From an uncultured Oscillospiraceae bacterium (GTDB taxonomy: Bacteria; Bacillota; Clostridia; Oscillospirales; Oscillospiraceae): DNA of 64,000 bases. The notes below the pieces were generated by a model, which saw only the letters and a program-made list of their open reading frames with translations, was not told the origin of the DNA and did not search any database. Every line of letters starts with the position of its first letter. Position 1 is the stretch's first letter. The stretch covers positions 310,001-374,000 of the forward strand of contig CAKUHU010000001.1 in assembly GCA_934659425.1 (NCBI GenBank), given 5' to 3'. A program made the position numbers and the translations under genes. This document shows positions 8,273 through 14,632 of the stretch, in pieces.

Positions 8273-8552
8273 GGAAGTGCTTAAGGGCGGACGGCGGGGC
8301 GGTATCAGATTCCGGGAGTTTTATATCCCGGTTCAAGCGCCCGCACCTGGCTCAGATAGAATATAAAGTATCCCATATCAATTCTCCGGGCTGTTGTCCG
8401 CACAGTTTTTTAAGTGCTCCCCCCAAAAATGATCCGGGCACTACTCCGCCGCCCATTCATAGGAGGATGCCGCGGAGGTTCGCCGGTGGATCACAGAACC
8501 CGTTCAGACAACGGATGTAAAGGCGGTAGCGTTGAGCTGCCGCCCTTTCTTT
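8273..8552 (+). ncRNA. Candidate structured noncoding RNA, about 280 nt
   Basis: This gene-free stretch folds by eye into nested helices. The closing helix is 8273-8284 with 8410-8420 plus 8287-8292 with 8396-8401. Inside are hairpin A (8294-8301/8338-8344, with inner 8312-8317/8326-8331) and hairpin B (8346-8350/8386-8390 with 8358-8362/8381-8385). Then come helix 8430-8435/8488-8493 enclosing 8444-8449/8472-8477, hairpin 8500-8504/8510-8514, and a terminator hairpin at 8519-8529/8537-8548 followed by T-rich sequence. Several pairs are G.U only if the plus strand is the RNA, which sets the strand. The hallmarks of tmRNA, RNase P, SRP RNA and T-boxes were not found; 6S RNA cannot be excluded. 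No clear promoter was seen, so the 5' end is approximate. Confidence 0.45.
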
Positions 8553-8572
8553 ATATACATATATTTGCGGCG

Positions 8573-8618
8573 GCTGCCCCGGAGTGTATTTTCAGACAGC
8601 CCAATTTGAGGGGGCAGC
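8573..8618. repeat. Inverted repeat upstream of the methylase promoter
   Basis: Perfect 8-bp arms, GCTGCCCC (8573-8580) and GGGGCAGC (8611-8618), enclose 30 nt. The right arm ends at the base before the -35 of the methylase promoter. It could be an operator or a second hairpin on read-through from the RNA. Confidence 0.4.
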
Positions 8619-8647
8619 TTGAAGCCGATGACGGGGTATGGTATATT
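8619..8647 (+). promoter_or_regulatory. Promoter of the orphan DNA methylase
   Basis: TTGAAG (8619-8624), a 17-bp spacer and TATATT (8642-8647) precede the methylase start by about 70 nt. The gene therefore has its own promoter, separate from the RNA upstream. Confidence 0.65.
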
Positions 8648-8719
8648 TTTATCATAGGTTCCTGCCGAGGGGAGAACGGGACCAAATGGGGCGCCGGAGG
8701 CTGGAAGGAAGGTCATTAG

Positions 8720-10201
8720 ATGAAGCAGGAAAATACATCCAATATCATTTCCAAGGTCTGGAGTATGTGCAACCCCCTCCGTGACGACGGTGTTTCCTAT
8801 GGAGACTATTTGGAGCAGCTGACCTATCTGATCTTTCTGAAGATGGCAGAGGAGTACACTAAGCCACCCTATGAGAAGAAGATCGACATTCCGGCCGGCT
8901 ACACCTGGGCCCATATGAACCTCCTCAAGGGGGCAGAGCTGAAGGAACGGTACAAGGCGATTTTGGAGAAGTTGGGGGAGCAGGGCGGGACCCTGGGCAT
9001 GATCTTTCGGGGGGCCACCAATAAGATCAGCAACGCCGCCATCCTGTACCGCATCGTCCAGATGATCGACAAGGAGAAATGGGTGTCCATGGCCTCTGAT
9101 GTGAAGGGAGAGATCTATGAGGGGCTGCTTCAAAAGAACGCGGAGGACATCAAAAGCGGCGCCGGACAGTACTTCACCCCCCGGCCTCTGATCCGGGCGA
9201 TGGTCAATTGCCTGCAGCCGGAGCCCATGAAGACCATCGGAGATCCCTGCTGCGGCAGCGGCGGCTTTTTTCTGGCATGCCAGGATTTTCTCACACAAAA
9301 CTATGACCTGAGCCAGGAGGAGAAGGAGTTCCTCCAGAATCAGACCTTTTACGGCAATGAGCTGGTGAGCACGACCTTTAAGCTGTGCTTGATGAATCTC
9401 TACCTGCACAATATCGGGGATATTTACGAAGCGGTGCCGGTCACCTTGGGGGATGCTCTGCTGACCGCCCCAGGCACCCGGGTAGACTATGTATTGACCA
9501 ATCCGCCCTTTGGGAAGAAATCCTCTCTCACCTTTACCAATAAGAAAGGGGAGGAGGAGAGTGAGGAACTGGTATATAACCGTCGGGATTTTTGGGCCAC
9601 CAGCTCCAATAAGCAGCTGAATTTTGTGCAGCATATCAACACGCTTTTGAAGGAGGGCGGTAAGGCTGCGGTGGTAGTCCCGGACAATGTGCTGTTTGAA
9701 GGGGGAGCCGGGGAAACTGTGCGGGAGAAGCTGCTGAAAACCACCGATCTCCATACGATCCTGCGCCTGCCCGCCGGGATCTTTTATAAGCCTGGGGTGA
9801 AGGCCAACGTCATCTTTTTTGATAAGCACCCAGCCAGCCCTGAGATCCAGACAAAGGATGTGTGGATCTATGATTTCCGCACGAACGTCCATTTCACGCT
9901 CAAGCAGAATCCCATGACAGACCGGGATTTGGAGGATTTTGTCACCTGCTATCATCCGGAAAACCGTCAGGAACGCACGGAGACCTGGTCGGAGGAGAAT
10001 CCCGACGGACGCTGGCGCAGGTTCAGTGCGGAGGAGCTTTTGAAGCGGGACAAGGTCAGTCTGGATATTTTTTGGATCAAGGATCGGACCCTTGCCGATT
10101 TGGACAGCCTCCCCTCGCCGGATGTGCTGGCCGCGGACATCGTGGAAGATCTGCAAAGCGCGCTGGAGAGCCTGCAAGAGCTGATAGAACAGCTGAAGTA
10201 A
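8720..10201 (+). CDS. Type I restriction-modification DNA methylase subunit (HsdM-like), orphan
   Basis: A 493-residue adenine-N6 DNA methyltransferase. An N-terminal HsdM_N helical domain (about 8-130) precedes the catalytic domain with the AdoMet-binding motif DPCCGSGGF (175-183) and catalytic NPPF (261-264). The C terminus carries a predicted coiled segment (about 455-493), as used for contact with the specificity subunit. HsdM normally needs HsdS to recognise DNA and is paired with HsdR. Neither lies here: a GerMN lipoprotein and a terminator are to the left, and a terminator directly follows the stop. The ribosome site GGAAGGAAGG precedes ATG 8720. It may use an HsdS encoded elsewhere, or be a solitary methylase. 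Confidence 0.9.
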   Translation: MKQENTSNIISKVWSMCNPLRDDGVSYGDYLEQLTYLIFLKMAEEYTKPPYEKKIDIPAGYTWAHMNLLKGAELKERYKAILEKLGEQGGTLGMIFRGATNKISNAAILYRIVQMIDKEKWVSMASDVKGEIYEGLLQKNAEDIKSGAGQYFTPRPLIRAMVNCLQPEPMKTIGDPCCGSGGFFLACQDFLTQNYDLSQEEKEFLQNQTFYGNELVSTTFKLCLMNLYLHNIGDIYEAVPVTLGDALLTAPGTRVDYVLTNPPFGKKSSLTFTNKKGEEESEELVYNRRDFWATSSNKQLNFVQHINTLLKEGGKAAVVVPDNVLFEGGAGETVREKLLKTTDLHTILRLPAGIFYKPGVKANVIFFDKHPASPEIQTKDVWIYDFRTNVHFTLKQNPMTDRDLEDFVTCYHPENRQERTETWSEENPDGRWRRFSAEELLKRDKVSLDIFWIKDRTLADLDSLPSPDVLAADIVEDLQSALESLQELIEQLK

Positions 10202-10242
10202 AAACCGGTCCCCTCAGCCAAGGCTGAGGGGACCGGTTTTTT
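10201..10242. terminator. Bidirectional terminator after the methylase
   Basis: A perfect 19-bp inverted repeat has arms 10201-10219 and 10222-10240 and a 2-nt centre, ending in six T rightward and preceded by four A. It serves the methylase and the convergent SLH/VanY gene. Confidence 0.92.
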
Positions 10243-10325
10243 AAGGCAGATGGTTGGCCGCCGCGCTTCAACGCCTCACTGCCGCAAGGCGTGTGGCAGG
10301 AAGGTGGGCCGATTATGGACAAATA

Positions 10326-11810
10326 TCATCCGCCCATGTAGGAGAAGTGCATATAGTCGTGATAACCGGTGGTGGGGTCAGAATCCCAGGCCCAGGCGTC
10401 GCCGCCCCAGGACCAGCCGTGTTCGGAAAAAATGCGGACCACCGAGCCGTTGGGATCGATGGAATAGGGATTCTGGCCGGGCATCCAAAAGCTGCCCACC
10501 ATGGCCTGCCCGTCTCGGACCTGGTAGTTCTCATTGGCGTTCAGGTCAATGGCGGTGCCGCAGTTGTGCTCGCCGGTTGCAGAATCGCCCCGCCAGCTGT
10601 AGCCGCCCAGATCGCGGATGGGGAACTGCTCGGGATCGTTGTAGATCTCGGTGAAAATGGCCGCTACATCGTCGGCAATGGCGGCGTGGATGGAGAAGCT
10701 GGCGGAGGAGGAGACTTTATTGCCGCTGCTGCCCAAACGCCAAACCGGGACGGTGATTGTGGTCATATTTGCGGCGGCCTCCTGCTGACTGGAGAAGCGC
10801 CGGGTCTCCTCGTTGCCGAAGAGGAGCAGGTGCTTCCGGGAGCTCTCTCCCTGAGCATAGAGCCAGAAGTCTTGGGACCAATAGTCATCCCAGGTGACCT
10901 CGCCCCGCTCCAGCTGAGCAAAGAATTCCGCTTCTGCGGCCTCAAATTTAGTGTGGGGCCGGAAGATCAAGGTATATTCGCTGCAGGCCGAGCTGACGGC
11001 TATGCTGCCGTCTTCATAGGTATAGCCGGGAACGGCAGAGCTGTCCAGCAGATTGCCGGTCCAGGTGCCCACCTTGGTGGTCACTGTCTGGTCGGGAGCC
11101 AGGACATTTCCCTGCTTGTCCACAATATGGAGGGTGACGGTTTTGTCCAAGTGCCGCATACTCTGGTCCACCAAGTCCAGCACCCGGATGAGGAGAACGG
11201 TGCCGTCGGCCCGCTTGATGCTCTCCTCTCCACCGAAGGTGCCGTCATCCCGACCCCGTACCACCGAGAGATCAAAGAGCCGGGAGACAGAAGATTGATA
11301 GCTCTTGGGCAGAGCGGCCCAGTCGGAAAAACTCTCTTTCGCGGTGGTGGGCTCAGAGGTATCCCACCAATAGACGGTCTTGGTGACATCCTCTGGGGTG
11401 ACCCGGTCCAAGAGGACTGCCGCGTCCCGACGGAGAATGGGCTCTCCCAGGCGGGTGTCATCTACCGGGAGGAAGTCGTCCTCCAGAAGCAGACCAGACT
11501 CCAGGGCGGCCCAGTGGCCCGCCTGGTCCCAGGCCAACCCGTCGGCGACGGCATCGCTGTAAGCCTCCGAATAGAAAGCGCGATCCAGCATTACAAGATA
11601 CTGTCCCCAGGTCAGGGTATCATCGGGGGCCATATATCCCTCCCCAACGCCGTTGATGATGCTGAGGGCGGCGGCACGGTCCATGTCATCATAGGCCCAG
11701 TGGGATGTAGGCAGGTCGGAATATTCCGCTGCCGCAGCTTGGGCAGACAGGGGGATCAGAAGTGCAGCGGTGAGCAGCAGGCAGGTAAGACGCTCTTTTC
11801 GTTTCATCAT
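10326..11810 (-). CDS. Secreted SLH-domain protein with VanY-type D,D-carboxypeptidase domain
   Basis: A 494-residue surface protein. After a signal peptide (about 1-28) come three SLH-like repeats (the first with SHWAYDDMDRAAALSIINGV, the third with FDLSVVRGRDDGTFGG) for binding cell-wall polymer. A MucBP-like beta segment follows (about 215-290), then an M15B peptidase domain at the C terminus. The zinc ligands are visible: His415 and Asp422 in EHNCGTAIDLN and His488 in DYMHFSY. It should cleave terminal D-Ala or trim stem peptides outside the cell. ATG 11810 (or 11807) is preferred over an upstream GTG at 11828. Confidence 0.85.
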   Translation of the reverse strand: MMKRKERLTCLLLTAALLIPLSAQAAAAEYSDLPTSHWAYDDMDRAAALSIINGVGEGYMAPDDTLTWGQYLVMLDRAFYSEAYSDAVADGLAWDQAGHWAALESGLLLEDDFLPVDDTRLGEPILRRDAAVLLDRVTPEDVTKTVYWWDTSEPTTAKESFSDWAALPKSYQSSVSRLFDLSVVRGRDDGTFGGEESIKRADGTVLLIRVLDLVDQSMRHLDKTVTLHIVDKQGNVLAPDQTVTTKVGTWTGNLLDSSAVPGYTYEDGSIAVSSACSEYTLIFRPHTKFEAAEAEFFAQLERGEVTWDDYWSQDFWLYAQGESSRKHLLLFGNEETRRFSSQQEAAANMTTITVPVWRLGSSGNKVSSSASFSIHAAIADDVAAIFTEIYNDPEQFPIRDLGGYSWRGDSATGEHNCGTAIDLNANENYQVRDGQAMVGSFWMPGQNPYSIDPNGSVVRIFSEHGWSWGGDAWAWDSDPTTGYHDYMHFSYMGG

Positions 11811-11882
11811 GTTTTTTCTCTCTTTCACTCAAAATAGGGCTTGGAGGGGCGGCATGTTTCGATCGCGCCTCCAGGCATGGGA

Positions 11883-12308
11883 TCACTCGGAGAAGGATAC
11901 GCCGTAGATGGCAAAGGCCGTAGCGGCGTCTTCGGAGTCGGCTTTATGGCCGTGTAGGGCCGGTTTGAGGTCGGCAGCGTAGTTCCGGGGTGCCATGATG
12001 GTCTGGGCGCATCCATCCCACTGCAGATCATAGGTCTCGGTGAGCTGGCCATCCAGATAGACATCGAGGGTTCCGTTATGGTTGACGTTGGAAATATGGG
12101 CAATGGTGAAAGTCATGGACTTATACAGGCAGTTGGTGTTCCATAGGGCAAAAACAGGGCTGTGCCAAGAGTAGGAGTAATAGAGCGTAATGCCTCTGGT
12201 TTTGGTCTCCCACAGCACAGTGAAGCAGGACTTGGGAGCGGATGCAGCTGCGGCAGTTCCTTCCGCTACAGCTGCGGTAAAGCCCAACACCTCCTTGACG
12301 GCGGACAA
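11883..12308 (-). pseudogene. Remnant of a secreted beta-domain protein (NPCBM-like)
   Basis: An open frame of 141 codons that starts only at TTG. The first 25 residues look like an Ala-rich membrane or signal segment (GFTAAVAEGTAAAASAP). The rest resembles an NPCBM/NEW2-type carbohydrate-binding beta-sandwich (LYKSMTFTIAHISNVNHNGTLDVYLDGQL). The reading frame continues upstream towards the broken sigma gene until a TAA near 12346, as if the N-terminal part has been lost. It was probably the partner gene of the decayed ECF sigma factor at 12317-12978. It could still be a short expressed protein; the ribosome site is poor. Confidence 0.5.
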
Positions 12309-12316
12309 GCCCCGCT

Positions 12317-12978
12317 CTATGACTTTCTGATCCGCGGCAAGATTTTACCCTTGTAGGAACAGCACCCGGAACGGCAGGGACGAGTTGACTGCGGACTGCG
12401 GACTTTGTCCTGTTTTTCCCGTTTCAGGATGAGCTTTTCCAGGGCCTTTCTGGCGTGATTCAGCCGGCTTTTCGCCATAAACTCCGCGCCCGTGATGGAA
12501 ACGATCTCTTGAATGGAGCATTCGTCATAATAGCAGAGCATCATGACGGTACGTTGTTCATTTGGAAGCTGGCCCACAAACTCCCCCAAAATCAGGCCGG
12601 TGTCCTGTTCGCACAGATATCCTCCGGTGAGACTGCCGCCCCCTGGGGTTCCAGAAGATCAAACATGGTCTCCTCCTCCGCAGCAAATTCACGGGAGGAA
12701 TTCAGCATTTGCTGCTGCTTGAGCGCCAAACGGGCAGCGATGCCGCCGATTCAGGAGCGCAGGGCTTCGGGGGCTTTCAGGCTGCCGATGGTGCGGAATA
12801 CGGTGATAAACACATCCTGTGTCATCTACTCGCTCTGCCCCAAGATTTTAAATGCATGAAAATAGACCATGCGGCAGGCGACCTGATACAACCGGGTAAA
12901 AATGACCTCATTTCCCTCCGGAAGCCGGGTCACCACTTGCTGTTGTTCATATCGGATAAAAGTTGCATATGTAGGCAT
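12317..12978 (-). pseudogene. Decayed ECF-type sigma factor
   Basis: Read on the minus strand from ATG 12978, the frame gives a sigma-70 region 2 (RLPEGNEVIFTRLYQVACRM...FKILGQSE), an in-frame TAG, MTQDVFITVFRTIGSLKAPEA, an in-frame TGA where Trp is expected, and then a linker. After a frameshift near 12590 comes a clean region 4 (LPNEQRTVMMLCYYDECSIQEIVSITG...SRLNHARKAL). Two stops and one frameshift in a gene whose family signature is otherwise readable indicate recent decay. Its regulon may have included the 11883-12308 remnant. Confidence 0.85.
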
Positions 12979-13275
12979 TCCTAAGAGGACTTCTCCTGCC
13001 TTGTCTACAAGTGCCGGGAAAGAAGAGGACGGTTTTGTGTTTTGAAAAAATCTTTTTAATTATAAAAGAAATTTTAGGGCATTTCAAGTGACAGTGTCTT
13101 CTCTTCTGGCAGCCCTTCCTACTGCGGGAAGCGGAGTATCTCCCTTTTTGGACAGAAAAGAGAAGCGGAGGAAAAGCGTTTTGCAGGGTGTGGAATAGAA
13201 CGCAGGGCAGTTTTTTGGCTGCCTAACAGGGTGGGATACCAAAACTCCTTCAAAACTCTTAATTTTGAGAAATTT
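12979..13275. other. AT-rich gene-free region
   Basis: About 300 bases with no supported gene. The stretch 13040-13080 is AT-rich and may hold the old promoter of the sigma gene. A weak hairpin with T-rich flanks near 13240-13275 lies just past the 3' end of the tRNA relic, in terminator position for the minus strand. Confidence 0.4.
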
Positions 13276-13350
13276 TGGAGTAAATGACGAAAATTGAACC
13301 CACGCCCCGGATATTACGGAGGATGTATTTTGCCATTGAAACCATGCTGA
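13276..13350 (-). pseudogene. tRNA-Thr(CGT) relic
   Basis: On the minus strand this stretch parallels the intact tRNA-Thr at 13521-13595: the D-loop piece CAATGGCA, the anticodon loop TCCGTAA, the T-arm start GTGGGTTCAAT and a terminal TCCA. The acceptor, anticodon and T stems no longer pair. It lies about 170 nt beyond the intact gene on the same strand, which suggests an old tandem duplication. Confidence 0.65.
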
Positions 13351-13471
13351 TGCAGAACCCAATAAGCCTTCACGTTGTTGTGCTGTAGGTTGTTAAGGCG
13401 CCGTAAACGGTGTTCATGCCCACCAATAAATACCGATAAAGCCCCATAAATACAGCGGTCTAAAAATGAAA

Positions 13472-13515
13472 AAGCCCATTGAAAACACTGGATTTTAAGC
13501 GTTTTCAATGGGCTT
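13472..13515 (-). terminator. Terminator of tRNA-Thr
   Basis: A perfect 15-bp inverted repeat (13472-13486 / 13501-13515) lies 5 nt past the tRNA 3' end. On the minus strand it is followed by a T-run. Confidence 0.88.
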
Positions 13516-13520
13516 GCCTT

Positions 13521-13595
13521 TGGAGCTGATGGTGGGAATCGAACCCACAACCTTCTCATTACGAGTGAGATGCTCTGCCATTGAGCCACATCAGC
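13521..13595 (-). tRNA. tRNA-Thr, anticodon CGT
   Basis: A full cloverleaf on the minus strand: 7-bp acceptor GCTGATG/CATCAGC, D arm with GCTC/GAGC, anticodon stem TCTCA/TGAGA with loop CTCGTAA (anticodon CGT, reads ACG), and T arm GTGGG/CCCAC with TTCGATT. The 3' CCA is encoded (13521-13523) and the discriminator is T. A promoter and a terminator flank it. Confidence 0.97.
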
Positions 13596-13666
13596 ATGTG
13601 AAACTGCGTATTAATAGACCGGGTTTCTGCGGCGGGAGGGAAAGACTTTGAGATTTATAATTAAAA

Positions 13667-13695
13667 AGTTTATCATATTTTTTGGATGGCGTCAA
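13667..13695 (-). promoter_or_regulatory. Promoter of tRNA-Thr
   Basis: On the minus strand TTGACG (13695-13690), a 17-bp spacer and TAAACT (13672-13667) lie about 70 nt before the tRNA 5' end. Confidence 0.5.
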
Positions 13696-13745
13696 TCCCC
13701 CAATTACAGAGTTCCGGTTTCCCCGCATGGCGGAAGACCGCAGTT

Positions 13746-14357
13746 TCAGCGGCATGAACAAGGGAAGGCCAGAACAAGGCCGGGCAGTACAAATCCGCCA
13801 GAAAGCGTAAGAGGCAGAACGGCAGGGAAAAGAAAGATTTGAAAAATAAGTAAGGCCAGGGCGATGGCGGCGGACAGTATGCTGCGTCCCAAAGTGGATA
13901 AAAATGAGATTCCTGCGGCTTGGAGAGGGCGGTCAGTCTGCCTTGGAGAGGAGAGGGCGGGAAACAGGTGAAGGGATACGCCCCACAAGCACAAAAAACC
14001 GGCGAAGGTCAGTCCGGCCAAGGGGAGAAGAGAAGGGACTGTGGTATAAAACCAAAGGGAGATCCCCAAAATGAGATTTGCCCCAAGGAAGGCCAGTCCC
14101 CACCCCATTTTCCGGAGAAACTGGGTGCGGAATGCGGAGAGGTATTCCCGGACGAGGGGCACCGGCTCATCTCCCGCCAGGCGAACCAGGACATGGCTCA
14201 GGGCGGACAGGGCCGGTCCCAGGGTGAAGAGGGGCAGGCAGGAGAAGAAAAAGAGCAGGTTCAACCCCACCCAGCCGGGAAATTCCCGGGCCAGGAGGGT
14301 GAAATACCAAAGGGTTCCCCGGCGTTTTGGAGGCTGGGAAGTAGACCGAAAGGCCAT
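13746..14357 (-). CDS. YesL-like (DUF624) membrane protein
   Basis: A 203-residue protein with about five membrane helices (starting near residues 25, 80, 105, 145 and 175) and the DUF624 pattern LNLLFFFSCLPLFTLGPALSAL followed by a charged segment. YesL-family proteins sit beside ABC sugar-uptake genes, and that holds here: it is divergent from the binding protein and shares the operator-rich region 14358-14632. The biochemical role is unknown; a part in oligosaccharide uptake is inferred from context. ATG 14357 with AGGTG upstream is preferred over a longer frame from 14468 that would run through the operators. Confidence 0.75.
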   Translation of the reverse strand: MAFRSTSQPPKRRGTLWYFTLLAREFPGWVGLNLLFFFSCLPLFTLGPALSALSHVLVRLAGDEPVPLVREYLSAFRTQFLRKMGWGLAFLGANLILGISLWFYTTVPSLLPLAGLTFAGFLCLWGVSLHLFPALSSPRQTDRPLQAAGISFLSTLGRSILSAAIALALLIFQIFLFPAVLPLTLSGGFVLPGLVLAFPCSCR

Positions 14358-14410
14358 AGGAGCACCTGATTTCCGAAAATGATCTTTCCATATTGCTGAA
14401 GATAATATTA

Positions 14411-14425
14411 TTGTAACGTTTCCAA
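14411..14425. promoter_or_regulatory. Probable LacI-family operator, YesL side
   Basis: TTGTAACGTTTCCAA is a near-palindrome centred on the ACGT core and repeats the right half of the perfect palindrome at 14577. It lies about 55 nt before the YesL start, where it could repress that gene. Confidence 0.6.
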
Positions 14426-14473
14426 AAAGGAAAGGCAAGGAAAAAAGGGGGGCGTCCTTGTGAAACATGACAA

Positions 14474-14481
14474 TTCGACAA
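14474..14481 (-). promoter_or_regulatory. Exact 0A-box sequence in the sugar-locus promoter region
   Basis: TTCGACAA is the reverse complement of the 0A box TTGTCGAA. It lies inside a 7-bp inverted repeat (14469-14475/14483-14489). About one such match per window is expected by chance, so Spo0A control is only a possibility. Confidence 0.3.
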
Positions 14482-14493
14482 AAATTGTCTTAG

Positions 14494-14521
14494 GCGCATT
14501 GCACAAACTTGTGCAATGCGC
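14494..14521. promoter_or_regulatory. Perfect 13-bp palindromic operator candidate
   Basis: Arms 14494-14506 and 14509-14521 are perfectly complementary around AC, with inner part TTGCACAAACTTGTGCAA. Genes on both sides start away from it, so it is not a terminator. It ends 12 nt before the -35 of the binding-protein promoter, a good place for an activator or second repressor. Its core differs from the ACGT-centred sites. Confidence 0.6.
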
Positions 14522-14532
14522 GCAAAATTCCC

Positions 14533-14561
14533 TTGCGTTTGAAAACGGGGTGAGATATGAT
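14533..14561 (+). promoter_or_regulatory. Promoter of the sugar ABC operon
   Basis: TTGCGT (14533-14538), a 17-bp spacer and TATGAT (14556-14561). The predicted transcript starts near 14568, a few bases before the operator at 14577-14590. Confidence 0.65.
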
Positions 14562-14576
14562 AAAAACATGAGGAAC

Positions 14577-14590
14577 TGGAAACGTTTCCA
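14577..14590. promoter_or_regulatory. Perfect LacI-family operator, ABC-operon side
   Basis: TGGAAACGTTTCCA is a 14-bp perfect palindrome with the central CG typical of LacI/GalR-family sites, close to the cre consensus. It lies at about +10 of the predicted transcript, so bound repressor would block initiation. The LacI gene at 17761 in the same operon is the natural ligand; CcpA is the alternative. Confidence 0.8.
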
Positions 14591-14632
14591 GGCCCTCCGA
14601 GAAACGGCGAATCGAATAAAGGAGGAACTGAA

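Noticed and set aside
8273..8552. Known housekeeping RNAs for the structured region
   Set aside because: No GAGGAAAGUCC-type RNase P core, no SRP GGAAG loop, no tmRNA tRNA-like end and no T-box GGUGG motif were found. 6S RNA was not excluded.
8414..8719. 101-codon plus-strand frame before the methylase
   Set aside because: It crosses the terminator and promoter, lacks a ribosome site and has no protein-like pattern; the RNA reading fits better.
8504..10177. 557-codon open frame on the minus strand
   Set aside because: It lies antisense to the HsdM gene, whose catalytic motifs and promoter are clear; it has no family signature and arises from codon bias in GC-rich DNA.
8720..10201. Complete restriction-modification or BREX-like defence system
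   Set aside because: No restriction subunit, specificity subunit, helicase or other defence gene lies on either side.
10254..11837. 527-codon open frame on the plus strand
   Set aside because: It is the shadow of the SLH/VanY gene, which has a signal peptide and zinc ligands in the other strand.
12317..12978. Recoding of the in-frame TAG and TGA in the sigma gene
   Set aside because: A frameshift is also present and no recoding structure was seen; decay explains all three.
13314..13589. Small protein beginning in the tRNA-Thr
   Set aside because: Its first 23 codons are the tRNA itself. Translations of this kind are common artefacts across tRNA genes; the similar frame at 13084-13362 begins in the tRNA relic.
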